A DNA stretch of 64,000 nucleotides from Panopea generosa. Its lineage: Eukaryota > Mollusca > Bivalvia > Adapedonta > Hiatellidae. A program made the position numbers and the translations under genes. Below the pieces are notes generated by a model. That model saw only the letters and a list, made by a program, of their open reading frames with translations, was not told where the DNA came from and ran no database searches. The stretch is from assembly GCA_029582155.1 (NCBI GenBank), contig CM055897.1, forward strand, positions 7,521,161-7,585,160, read 5' to 3'. Shown piece after piece: positions 21,961-33,779 of the stretch (the first letter of the stretch is position 1; each line of letters starts with the position of its first letter).

Positions 21961-22650
21961 TAGTTTTGGAGAAAGATCGACAAATTATTTATATAACTTT
22001 TTAATTACAAAAACTGCTCCAAGCGCTTGGCCTGGCAGAATTTTATCCGTATAATTAAAAAAACAATCCCAAATACAATATTGATTTTCGTATCATTATA
22101 ATAAATTTTAAGATTGTTTGCAATCTTCCTACCTTTTCTAAATATCACATTTAGTTGTTTTCTTGGTGTCAGTTAACTTTCATCATTGGCAATATCCGGC
22201 TAAAACTTTTAATGATTGCTGAAGAGCTTCAGGTGATTTCGCGAACAAAATTATACAATAATCTTCACGAACGCATGCACATACACACATAAACACCCAC
22301 TCACACAAGTTATATATTCTGCATATAAAAGCAAACAAATATTAATCAAACCCATATTTATACATTCAGTCCCCTTTACAGTTAATTTCTCCTCTATGTC
22401 ATTGATAAACATGCTAAATAAAAACGGCAAAATGCACTACTGCTAATAATAATATTGTCATAAGCGTGCTGCAACCTAGTGACCTATTTAAACTACAAAT
22501 CCTTCTCTTAATTACGAGACTTAATAAAAACACTTACGATTGTATTCCTAAGTAAGTTTGTGCTATTCAATTTGTAGCCGCCATACGTACGTGAACGAGA
22601 AATGAATTATTCAAAATGTGTATAGTATTTGAAATAAACCTATGCTATTT

Positions 22651-22845
22651 AGCCCTTTACTTCATATAGCCGCCTTTGGACACCTGTAATATTGAAAGCA
22701 TTCATTCACGACGTATTAGCAATGGGTGAATTATGTTTATATCAACTGACAGAGTGCGAAACAAGCAATCGAAACTCTTCCTGCACTATTTTCAATGACC
22801 TTCTGTGATTGGTGCGGGAAAACGCGTATCTATGAAGAAAAGGGA
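22651..22845 (+). mobile_element. MITE-5, second full copy
   Basis: It runs from AGCCCTTTACTTCATATAGC to GCGTATCTATGAAGAAAAGG and shares GGTGAATTATGTTTATAT with the 1203 copy. It lacks the internal hairpin of that copy. Confidence 0.65.
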
Positions 22846-23217
22846 TAGAACAAATATACTTGACTTTTATTGTTCTCAACAATGTTCGGAAATGAGCTCA
22901 ATTGAAGTATCTATATTTGTATCAACATTAACGAGTAAGGCTATTAAGTGACACTTGATTTTCTCTTACTTCCTTCTACAGGGTGATTCTTTGAAAAAAA
23001 GTTGTACATGTTTGATAATTTAAGGGCCGGTTTCACAACAAAAGTGTATGTGTAAATAGTTATTTTATAACTGATATGTTCTGGTACATGACTCTGTTAA
23101 CGACTATACAAATTAGTACTACGACTTCTTCCTGGTACGTTGGAAGTGTCAATATTAATCATGCAACGCTGGCTTCCTCTATTATAACCAATGTGATAAC
23201 ATAAACATTCTCTTTGA

Positions 23218-23518
23218 TGAGCGGATTAGTGGTCCAGTGGTTGAGGCACTGGACTGCAAACTCAGGGGTCGGGGGTTCGATCGCCCGCTCCTCAAACAAA
23301 AAATACTTATCAGTCTTTCAGATAAGACTTTAACAAATATCGAGGTCCCCTGTATCGGTGCTTTACACCGGGCAAGTAAAAGAACCAGGGACGCTACAAA
23401 AGGGTTTTCTGTATCTCAGCACTGTCCCCCAAAAATCTGAAATTACTAATACTCTTCTGGAGGCGTCTCCCATATTGGAAAAGGGTGGCGGCGATGACTA
23501 AAATTACCATTATCATCT
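23218..23518 (+). mobile_element. SINE-C, second copy
   Basis: The head GCGGATTAGTGGTCCAGTGG and B-box-like GGGGGTTCGATCGCCCG match the 21485 element. It carries an extra 30-40 bp (GATAAGACTTTAACAAATAT) after the head that the first copy lacks. Confidence 0.85.
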
Positions 23519-24084
23519 ATACAATCTCAAAACCTTACAATCATTGCTGATCCTGGACATAAATGTATCAATATTTTGAGTCTGAGATTTAGACTCAGAC
23601 TAAAATTGTCAAAACTTTAACATTGAAATAACACCCATTATACAAGCACATTGCTGTACTTGTTTGTTAAAGCCAGCAGTTCTAACGATTACTGAACAGC
23701 ATATGAAACTGGATCACATTTATTACCCATTATTGTATGATTACGTGGTTTTACAAAAATGTTAGGTTTTGAGTCTGAGTCCGATTCTCAGACTCAAATT
23801 ATTGATGCATTTGGGTCCTGCCTTTATAAAAAATCGATTAGCAGCATGTGAATTCCGCAATTTGCATTGAACAGATATGGATTGGAGCTATCGAGGTTTA
23901 AACATCTCGCGCTGACATTTTTCTCAGCTCAAAATTCTCATTTTTTTCTAAATAACAACTTGAAATCATTACACGTTAAATGGTCTCATTTGTATTCATA
24001 CCAAATCGGACTGGAGGTCAACTTCACTAAACATCTCAAGCTGAGATTTTCATCAGCTCAAAATTCTCAGTTTCTCTAAATGAT

Positions 24085-25455
24085 GTCATAATATAATAAG
24101 TCACAACATAATTAGTCACAACATAATAAGTCACAACATAATAAGTCATAACATAATAAGTCACATCATAATAAGTCATAACATGATAAGTCACATCATA
24201 ATAAGTCATAACATAATAAGTCACAACATAATAAGTCACATCATAATAAGTCACATCATAATAAGTCATAACATAATAAGTCACAACATAATAAGAGTAA
24301 TCATAATAAGTCATAACATAATAAGTCACATCATAATAAGTCACATCATAATAAGTAATAACATAATAAGTCACAACATAATAAGTCACAACATAAGTCA
24401 CATCATAATAAGTCATAACATAATAAGTCACATTATAATAAGTCACAACATAATAAGTCATAACATAATAAGTCATAACATAATAAGTCATAACATAATA
24501 AGTCACAACATAATAAATCACAACATAATAAGTCACATCATAATAAGTCATAACATAATAAGTCATAACATAATAAGTCACAACATAATAAGACTCATCA
24601 TAATAAGTCATAACATAATAAGTCACATCATAGTAAGTCACATCATAATAAGTCATAACATAATAAGTCACAACATAATAAATCACAACATAATAAGTCA
24701 TAACATAATAAGTCACAACATAATAAATCACAACATAATAAGTCACAACATAATAAATCACAATATAATAAGTCACATCATAATAAGTCACAACATAATA
24801 AGTCATAACATAATAAGTCACAACATAATAAGAGTAATCATAATAAGTCATAACATAATAAGTCACATCATAATAAGTCACATCATAATAAGTCATAACA
24901 TAATAAGTCACAACATAATAAATCACAACATAAGTCATAACAAAATAAGTCATAACATAATAAGTCACAACATAATAAGTCACAACATAATAAGACTCAT
25001 CATAATAAGTCATAACATAATAAGTCACATTATAATAAGTCACAACATAATAAGTCATAACAAAATAAGTCATAACATAATAAGTCATAACATAATAAGT
25101 CACAACATAATAAATCACAACATAATAAGTCACATCATAATAAGTCATAACATAATAAGTCATAACATAATAAGTCACAACATAATAAGACTCATCATAA
25201 TAAGTCATAACATAATAAGTCACATCATAATAAGTCACATCATAATAAGTCATAACATAATAAGTCACAACATAATAAACCACAACATAATAAGTCATAA
25301 CATAATAAGTCACAACATAATAAATCACAACATAATAAGTCACAACATAATAAATCACAACATAATAAGTCACATCATAATAAGTCACAACATAATAAGT
25401 CACATCATAATAAGTCACATCATAATAAGTCACAACATTATAAGTCACAACACTT
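24085..25455. repeat. 15-bp satellite array, ~1.37 kb
   Basis: The unit is CATAATAAGTCACAA or variants (TAAGTCATAA, TAAGTCACAT, TAAATCACAA), period 15 bp with occasional short units. Higher-order markers recur: AATAAGAGTAATCATAATAA at about 24292 and 24833, and AATAAGACTCATCATAATAA at about 24590, 24991 and 25189. The 15-bp period keeps one frame open on each strand for over 430 codons. Neither is a credible protein. Confidence 0.95.
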
Positions 25456-25805
25456 CTTTTCTCATTAGTAAAGGATAACATGCAAGATGATCAGTGTAAA
25501 TGAAGTTACAGCATTTCAAAAATGTTACTTGAAGTAATCTCAAGTTGAGATGTTTAGTTAAACTAGAGCCTGGACTAGATCGTCATCAGTATGGCGGAAG
25601 CGTGCTGTACAGATAACAACTTAAAGTGACATGTTACCATATATTTGAACGTCTTATATCTTTTGTAGGTAAAGAATGTCACTCTGAAAAGATGAAGCGA
25701 AGATGAAATTTTGAACTTAACCTACGTAAAAGCATCACTTATTATAACAACGACGTTTCCGATTTTGGGATGTCTAGATATGATGCACGATTCCAAGGTT
25801 ATATA

Positions 25806-26291
25806 AATATCATATGTATATGTATGTGTATGTGTATATGTATTTGTATATGTATGTGTATGCGTGTTTGTATTTGTATTTGTATGTGTATGTGTATGTG
25901 TATGTGTATGTGAATGTGTATATGTATTTGAATGTGTATGTGTATATGTATGTGTATTGTATATGAATATGTATATGTATATATATATTATTTGAATTTG
26001 TATTTTTATGTGTATGTGTATGTGTATATGTATATGTATATGTATTTGTATGTGTATGCGTATGTGTATGTGTATGTGTTTATGTATTTGTATGTGTATG
26101 TGTATGTGTATGTGTTTATGTATTTGTATGTGTATTTGTATGTGTATTATGTATTTGTATGTGTATGTGTATGTGTATGTGTATTTGTATGTGTATGTGT
26201 ATGTGTATATGTATTTGTATTTGTATTTGTATGTGTATATGTTTTTGTATTTGTATATGTATATGTATATGTATTTGTATTTGTATGTGAA

Positions 26292-26350
<59 letters not shown>

Positions 26351-26419
26351 ATATGTATTTGTATATTTATATGTATGTGTATGTGTATATGTATATGTAA
26401 ATGTGTATGTATATATATA

Positions 26420-26470
<51 letters not shown>

Positions 26471-26519
26471 TTGTATTTGTATTTGTATTTGTATATGTAT
26501 ATGTATGTGTATGTGTATG

Positions 26520-26565
<46 letters not shown>

Positions 26566-26571
26566 AATGTG

Positions 26572-26626
<55 letters not shown>

Positions 26627-26657
26627 TTGTATTTGTATTTGTATTTGTATTTGTATA
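25806..26657. repeat. Hexanucleotide (TGTATN) array, ~850 bp
   Basis: The array mixes TGTATG, TGTATA and TGTATT hexamers, in blocks such as pure GTATATGTATAT at 26415-26465 and 26575-26620. All frames are low-complexity (Tyr/Val, Cys/Met, Ile/His). Confidence 0.95.
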
Positions 26658-26984
26658 TAGGAAGATTTATGTATAAACAACAAGACTTATCTAATAAGAT
26701 CCACAACCTGACGTTTTGAAATTATATATCTGTGTATTTATGTGTCTGTATACACTACGATACTCCATTCAATATTGATAAAAGGTCTTTCTTAAATATT
26801 TTCTGTTTGTGACCTTAGCTCGAAATCTTTCTGGTTAAGCTGTATGCGTATGCCAATGTATAAAACCGTGGTAATTGTATTTAAGTGTACACTATTCTCA
26901 GGTATTCCAACCAATTACATAGGCTCCTCTTCTTCAATATTTAAATCAAAATGAATTTATTTATACTTTAGCTGTGTGATGTCC

Positions 26985-27105
26985 TTGAGCAAGACACACA
27001 GTTTCCGCCTATGCTTAGTACTGGCTCTAACTAGGAAGTCTTCGAGCGTGATTTGCAGAACTTGTAAGAACTTGGTCGCAATTGAAGTAAAATAAATAAG
27101 TTTAA
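26985..27105 (+). mobile_element. SINE-E tail fragment
   Basis: CCTTGAGCAAGACACACAGT and CTTCGAGCGTGATTTGCAGA match the body of the SINE-E at 18700 (inverse). It ends GGTCGCAATTGAAG. No tRNA head is recognisable. Confidence 0.55.
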
Positions 27106-27202
27106 ACTTAATAATTTATCACAATGTCGGAAGTCCCTTTTTTTAAACTCATGTCAACTTGATAGATATGAATTAGTTTGATTTATAAAGTTCTGTTACC
27201 AG

Positions 27203-27405
27203 GTTCCTGTTTCGCCAACATATGTGTTAAATACTTTAAAACTTACATCTAAGAACAGCAGCCAGATGGTTAAGGGTTTAGACTGGTTCCGGTAAAACTG
27301 CATATTATGTCATTGATATTGATTACAAACTAGATAAATAACCAGTCAAAATAAGGTTATGTTTTAAAGTATTTAACTAAAACGTTGGTGAAACAGAAGC
27401 GGGAA
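27203..27405. mobile_element. MITE-4, ~45-bp terminal inverted repeats
   Basis: The left arm is TTCCTGTTTCGCCAACATAT then GTGTTAAATACTTTAAAAC. The right arm is GTTTTAAAGTATTTAACTAA then AACGTTGGTGAAACAGAAGC, its inverse with few mismatches. The core has GACTGGTTCCGGTAAAACTG. A degraded copy lies at 56429-56580. Confidence 0.8.
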
Positions 27406-27539
27406 TACATTATAATCATATTGGAGAATTTGGTTATATTTGATTTGGTTATATGTATCGTACTATTTACTTACTTTGAATTGTGTAAACTGACCCATCC
27501 ATAGCAAACTAGGTCAAAGTTTTCAATGAAGATGAGAGT

Positions 27540-27985
27540 AAGATCTCACCTACCAATTACCTCCCCTAAGTGACGGTAGCAAGATTGTTGCGCCCAATAA
27601 ATTACAGCTGTGTAAATCGGTTGGGAATTATTTTTGTTAAAAATGCTGAAAAAAATCATATTTCTTTGTACATATTTTATGAGAACATTTCAACATTTCT
27701 GCCAAGTTTGGATGACACTGGGCACTGTTTGATGAAAATATTATAGTCGAAAAATGTGTAGTGTTACACTGCATCACATGGGCAGAATTGTAAAAAATGA
27801 AATGGTTTCTTCATACCATCAAAGTTGTAAAAATGTAAAAAAGCAATCTGGTCAATTCCATGTTTTACCTGCATATTTGGACCAACAGAGAACTATCTAT
27901 GGAAACAAGACACGTTTAGAACCATTGACAATGTGTTCACTGTTCCAGAAGTACATATATTTAGTTAAGTTTGAACATATTTTAT
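27540..27985 (+). repeat. Interspersed repeat, pair with 46340-46790
   Basis: The two ~450-bp segments are collinear. They share CAATTACCTC, AGTTTGGATGACA, CTATCTATGGAAACAAGACA and CAATGTGTTCA at matching positions. The short frames in it are not conserved between copies. The class is unknown. Confidence 0.75.
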
Positions 27986-29100
27986 TTCAATATGAAACGG
28001 GGTTTGGCCACAAGTTACTTTAATATTAGGTTTCGGCGCGTCCCCTACGTCTTTTTACAATGTTTACCTTAAATATCAAAATGATATATTTTAACATTTT
28101 TTCTTAACTAATATTATGAAAATTGAAAAAGGGTCGGAAAGGAAGGAAAGAAATAAAGAGCAAGATAAAAACATATCATTTCTGATTATGTCGCATTTAC
28201 GCATGTCTAAATGTAGATCAGTACAAATGTTATAGATAATTAAAACATTCAAGATGCCATCCACTTTTGATCAAGTCCGACAAGCTAGATAAATATGCAT
28301 TTAAAATGACATTGTGTATTTGTTCTGTGCTGTAAAAATATAAAACATACATGTATATGTAAATAATGTGAAATAAAATAATACATTACAAAATAAACTG
28401 CAGTTAAAGGAGTTCGTAATACGGGTTAACTTAAAAATCATATTGTGTACTATAATGTTATTATACAGTTCACTGTACAATATGGATTTTTATTGGTCGT
28501 GTCAATATTGTTGAAAACCTGTATTGGACGAGATACACCATTCCCTCCCGTTACAAGCTACATGTTTCTCATCTACCAGTATACTTATGTCGTTTGTCAA
28601 CGTTAGATAACCCGGTTAACGTTTACAGTAACTTGGGGCAACCCAGTTATCTCCCTTCTAAACGATGTACGTTCATCATTTAAGAGAAAAAGACTTATAT
28701 GTGCACGTGAAATATACACATTTTACAATTAGAATACTACAAGATATATATTAGTAAATAAATGGACAAATTATTAAGAATTGTAAGGAGGGGTGGAATT
28801 GTATTGGAGTGGGGTCGGGCTCATACACCTGTTGCACCGGAGTCTAACTGTGCATGATGTAATAAATGCGGAAAATAAACTGAGAAAAATACATTATGCA
28901 AAACCGAGCTTATAGTTTGATAGATTTGAAGGTTATAGAGGATCTTACATGAGTGCTTATTTATTATTTAATTTATTAAACGAGTTGGAAAAAAATGAAT
29001 TATGCAAGGCTCTGTCGTTATTAATCTCAACCAATGCAATTATAAACTAGTTATGCTGTGAAAATACACCAAGATGACAGATTGTATTTGCTTAAAAAAA
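27986..29100. other. AT-rich intergenic DNA
   Basis: I see no gene or tandem array here. There is an A/G-rich patch (28130-28165) and otherwise unremarkable sequence. Confidence 0.4.
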
Positions 29101-30290
29101 TTCAATCTCCAAGTAAAAGCAGTGTTTATTTCATAGACTGTTAATCAATCTCCCAGATGCTTGATATATATACAATTCAATACCCAAGTTTACATTAATG
29201 TTTCTTTTTATAAAAAAAATCTCCAAAACTGATCTAAATGTCTGTATTTAAAAAGAAATAGTCTGTACTTAAATTGAATTATATATATTTTTTTTTAAAA
29301 AAAGTTCAGTCTTCAAGTTCAATTATCTATCTAATAATATGTAAACAGTCCATATCCAAGTTATAAAAGTATTCTTTGTTTCAAAGAAAGTTAAATATCT
29401 AATTTGAATTCAAGATTGGGTGGTGCTCGAGTACTGGTTAACCATTTAGGATCCCACGAAACAGTGGTTATGTTTACTGGTCGTCTGTTAGCTCTCAGTG
29501 ACATAAAAATGACGTTTAATATTTAATCAATCAATTAATTTAGTTAAATTGAAAGTATTTAGCAAACTTCACTCTCTAAGATAGCCTAGATGTATATATG
29601 TAAAAAAGGGGTCCAATCTCCAAGTTGCATTATATATTAAAAAAAGTTGAATAACGTTTATTTATTACATACATATTGCAAAAATTCAATCTCCGAGTTG
29701 AATAATGCATGAAAGAATGTTCAATCTTCGAAGTTGAATAATGCATAAAGGAATATTAAATCTTCAAGTTGAATAATACATAAAGGAATGTTCAATATTT
29801 AAGTTGAATAATTCATAAAGGAATGTTAAATCTTCAAGTTGAATAATACATAAAGGAATGTTCAATCTTCAAGTTGAATAATACATAAAGGAATGTAAAA
29901 TCTTCAAGTTGATAATGCATGAAGAAATGTTCAATCTTCAAGTTGATAATGCATGAAGGAATGTTCAATCTCCAAGTTGATAATGCATGAAGGAATGTTC
30001 AATCTTCAAGTTGAATAATTCATAAAGGAATGTAAAATCTTCAAGTTGATAATGCATGAAGAAATGTTCAATCTTCAAGTTGATAATGCATGAAGGAATG
30101 TTCAATCTCCAAGTTGAATAATGCATGAAAGAATGTTCAATCTTCAAGTTGATAATGCATGAAGGAATGTCCAATCTCCAAGTTGAATAATGCATGAAAA
30201 AATGTTCAATCTTCAAGATAGTCTACATGTACATTATATGTATCTTTTAAAAAGTCCAGTCTCCGAGTTTAAGTCTGTTTTTTTTCTAGG
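29100..30290 (+). repeat. 35-bp minisatellite with decayed flanks
   Basis: The core at about 29690-30225 is a ~35-bp repeat of TTCAATCTTCAAGTTGAATA plus ATGCATGAAGGAATG, about 15 copies. On both sides more diverged and wider-spaced relatives persist (TTCAATCTCCAAGTAAAAGC at 29100, GTCCAATCTCCAAGTTGCAT at about 29608, GTCCAGTCTCCGAGTTTAAG at about 30252). A SINE-A tail lies inside at 29412-29535. Confidence 0.8.
29412..29535 (+). mobile_element. SINE-A tail fragment
   Basis: It reads GTGCTCGAGTACTGGTTAAC, then GGTCGTCTGTTAGCTCTCAG, then AAAATGACGTTTAATATTTA followed by ATCAATCAAT. This is the 3' part of SINE-A in plus orientation, without the tRNA head. Confidence 0.7.
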
Positions 30291-30887
30291 ACAGTTGGAG
30301 AAAAAGCAAATGCATCTAGATCATCTTGGACACACTCAATTTTATTTGGCCCGTCCAGAATTTAAAATTTCAGAACATTTTAACCTTTATCTGTTTTCCT
30401 TTTCTAAAATGTAGATTAATGATTCTTCAAATAAAACTATGCAAAGTATTACGAGGACAACATTTTCCCTTGCCAGATGGTGACAAAAAAGTTTATTTTC
30501 CCATCTACAAACATGTACATCTTCATCATAATAGTCTAAAAACACATGCAAAATATCATATAATTACCACTGATTTCTTTCCACTGATATCTTATCTATG
30601 GGAAAAATAAGAGGAAAAGGTTGAAAATCGGTTGGCCTTATTGAATAATTTCCAAGGGCATTTGTATATTGATGACCTTAAAACACATGCAAAATATCAC
30701 ATAAATATAAATACACGCATTATGAAGTGCTATTGTTTATTTAACATAAAAGGTTGCCACAATTTACTGGGGATATAATTTTATAGGGGAAAAAACACAA
30801 AAAATAGGATGAGAAACATCCATTTGAAGTTAAAACCTAGTAGTTTTAGAGAAACTGATGCTACCAATCGACAGAAAATGCGCCATC

Positions 30888-31071
30888 CAGTGGCAGATCC
30901 AGGCATTTAAGTAAGGGGGGGGGGGCACATAGGGCGCAAAGACGGCCTCTAAAAATCCTTAGTTAAAATAAAAGTTTATATATGACAAAAAACCTATGTT
31001 TTCCGAATTCAAGGGGAATGGGGGATTGGGGGGGGGGGGGGGGCAGGTGCGTCCCCTTGAATCCGCCCCTG
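30888..31071. mobile_element. hAT-like MITE (CAGGGGCGGATCCAGG-type ends)
   Basis: The left end is CAGTGGCAGATCCAGGCATT. The right end ATCCGCCCCTG is the inverse of CAGGGGCGGAT. Two poly-G runs lie inside. Ends of this form are widespread on non-autonomous hAT-like elements. I could not find an 8-bp target duplication. Confidence 0.65.
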
Positions 31072-31370
31072 CTATCGCGTAAGCAATTGTCAAGCAACAA
31101 TATGGTTGACAGTCGAATAGCTCCCCTCTTAGCCTTTGGTTCAGGCGATATAAAACAAGATAAATTTGTATTTAATTACTTAAAGGATGCAAATCGCTAT
31201 GTAATACAGTTGAAGGGTAATTTAACTCAATTTGCTGATTAATATTTTAAGATATTTTAAATCCACTTTAACAAGTAATTGCCTGATAAACAGACCTAAA
31301 ATTAAAATGTAATTTTAGATGGACAAATGGCATGTATACAACTAACATGATGACATTTTATGAATAGTAC

Positions 31371-31562
31371 CTTTTTTCTCCATGGGTAGTGTCCTGCTCC
31401 ATAATTGTATAGAATTTCATTATATGGCTCGATGTTCCTCAGTGAAACAAAATAAAGTTCTGGACTTCCCTCTTTGTCCAGAACTTGAACTTTGCAGTTT
31501 TTGTTGTACTGTTCGTCATTGACCAGATGGCCAAAACTTCTGTCCTCTTTGGTAAAGTCAAT
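31371..31562 (-). CDS. SET-domain (KMT5A-like) C-terminal fragment
   Basis: The minus strand reads IDFTKEDRSFGHLVNDEQYN, then an NC pair, then ELYFVSLRNIEPYNEILYNY followed by GAGHYPWRKK. These match, in order, the end of a SET methyltransferase domain: the RxxNH-type loop (here HLVND), the Asn-Cys pair, the A/S-RDI strand, the catalytic Tyr in E-x-L-x-Y-x-Y-G, and the YPWRK ending common in KMT5A-like proteins. It ends at a plausible donor, AAAAAG|GTACTA. A stop lies just upstream (TTAAAAAATT on the minus strand), and no good acceptor is seen. It may be a single exon with an odd acceptor or a pseudogene remnant. It is too short and ATG-less for ordinary ORF calls. Confidence 0.65.
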
Positions 31563-33014
31563 TTTTTAACAATATCTTAATTTAGTTAGTCGTTTCTCAC
31601 ATTTTAACTATTAAACTCCTAAATTGTTTGTTTGAAAATTTGTAATAGGAATCCATAAATATTATTTACAAGTCCAAGAACTAGGTCCTTTCGGGTCAAA
31701 CAGTTGCCAATTTACTTGTGCTAGATCATTGGACTCCTATCCCAGTATGTAAAGTTTTGTTAAAAGGATTAGAATCAGAATGTGTTAGAAGACAGATGAT
31801 TCTTCTGAATAGGAAGGTGACAATTACCTCATGGTTCTGTAAGCGTATCGACATATGGATACAAATATTGTAAATTGCCAAACTGTTCCTGTTTTATATG
31901 AAGTTAAGATCTTGTAAATATAAGGACACATTAGTAAAAACTAAGTAGGACTGTTCCGATATAAATGTACCGGTTCAATACAGTTCATTTCCGAGCAATA
32001 TGTGTATTTTATCGACAGGGTCGATATCAGCTATACTAGATACAGTCGTAGGTTATGCGTAATTCAATATCCTTTAAAATAAAGCCAAAAAACAAAACAA
32101 AAAAAACCACAAAAAAACAACAGTATCAAATCCATACAAATTTTGAGAGATCAAACAAATAGCCTTAGTAGACCCCTTAGTTCCGTATTCTATTTATAAA
32201 TCATGTAGAGCTAGTATCGGTTCTAGAGGCCTGACTTCCGCATTTCAAATGTTCAATTTGTAAGCTTGATCTGCTGGTCATTTTGGAAAATGCCGTTGAA
32301 ACACATTTTTTTCAGTTGAGACTTATTGCACTGACCAAAAATGTAAAACCTATACTATGATTTTATTAATCATTGATGGTCAGTAACTCTTTAAGATCCT
32401 TTACTTTAGCTGTAAATCACAAGTTTTACTTGCCAAATACTCTTTTTCTCTTTCTATCTATGATTAGAGATAAGTTAATTAATAAGCATAAAGACCAATG
32501 TGTGTAAAACTGTCTTCAGTCTTGGCCGTCATGACCATATCATCAGCAGTATTCAGCACATTTATATAGATTCGCAAACTGATTCACTCGAAGTACTGAC
32601 ACATATGATATGGACCCATCATAAATGTTCAGTGCCTACAGCTAAGTTTTGACTCTGAATGCTACTTCATCAACAAAACATACCGGAACATCAAATTACC
32701 AGTCAATACGATAGTATTAAACAACATATTTTAACCAAGTTTTATTTGATGTGCATTTGTTTTCAACAGCATTTATTAGATATTAATCAAGAGACCTAAA
32801 AGGCATGAGGCCGCTCAACGGTATCATAGTGGCCATAGCACTTTCTGCAACTTCACAATGTTAACCCTAATGTCGTCTTCATGTTTAATTTGCGTAGTTG
32901 TTTCAGAGAGAGAATGTTCCTAACGGTCTAAGACAATGAACAACAGACAATGCGCCATCACATAGGCCCTTCTGGCCTTTGGCATGTAGAGCTTAACACT
33001 AAAATTTACCTAAA
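31563..33014. other. Intergenic or intron DNA
   Basis: Only AT-rich sequence is seen, with an A-rich tract at 32080-32120 (AAAACAAAACAAAAAAAACC). If the SET piece belongs to a gene with the exon at 35.8 kb, this is intron. No exon could be recognised. Confidence 0.35.
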
Positions 33015-33195
33015 TACAGTCAAACCTGCCTTAAGCAGCCAGTCAATGGAAGGAGCAAAACAGGCCTCTTAAGACAGGTTGTTGCTACATACAGGTTAAT
33101 TTGTACTGAAAGTGTAGAAATGGGAAATAGCAAATGTGGCTGCTAAGACAGGGGGTTGCCTAATAGAGGTGATCTCTTTCACAGGTTTGTCTTTA
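33015..33195. mobile_element. MITE-2, TA-flanked inverted-repeat element
   Basis: It is bounded by TACAGTCAAACCTGCCTTAA and CACAGGTTTGTCTTTA with inverted ends and TA at both borders, as in Tc1/mariner-like MITEs. Inner words (AAGACAGGTTGTTGCTACAT) form further dyads. A full copy lies at 62613-62796 and a half copy at 18531-18655. Confidence 0.8.
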
Positions 33196-33779
33196 CATTT
33201 ATAAATCCAGGTAATTTAAAGTTTTCGTCGCTAGACTCATTTGTTAGTAAATTTCTATGAATTCATAACTAAGATGTATAAAAAGCTGATGAAACTTATT
33301 GTCTGTTTCATCATTGACATCATTCTTTCATCCTCTTTTATACACAATTACGTAATTTCAAACTCAAACGCATTTCAAATTTAGGGTGGTTTTTCTGCAC
33401 ATAATTGAGTAGATATGGTGTATTTGATGCTGGATTAAATAAATCATGAATATTATGAATCTAAAACCTTTAATAAACATGCAGTCAATACCCAGTCTCT
33501 TGTCTCATCCCTCTGTAGGCAGAATGATAATTGACCACAGTCACAAATTGTGTGGTGTTTGATATTTCTGAACAGGGAGTGTTTGTTTAAAAAATTTGGG
33601 CCAATATGTGTTGCTAACCAGAATCTCCTGCAAAACTCATTCCAGTTAAAACTCAAACTACTTTTTTTGTACTTTTCAAGGCAAATGCATGGACATTTAG
33701 AACTGTTTAAGTCCCTTTGACAATTTCAAGGTCTTTCTAAGCCTATTTTAATATTCAAGGATTTTTCAAGGCCTGCGCA

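Noticed and set aside
24036-25481. Frames of 481 and 431 residues on the two strands of the 15-bp array
   Set aside because: They arise because 15 is divisible by three and one frame per strand has no stop. The peptides are simple repeats (TYYVV, SHNII).
25932-26706. Several frames of 90-240 residues in the TGTATN array
   Set aside because: They are low-complexity Tyr/Val, Cys/Met or Ile/His tracts produced by hexanucleotide repeats.
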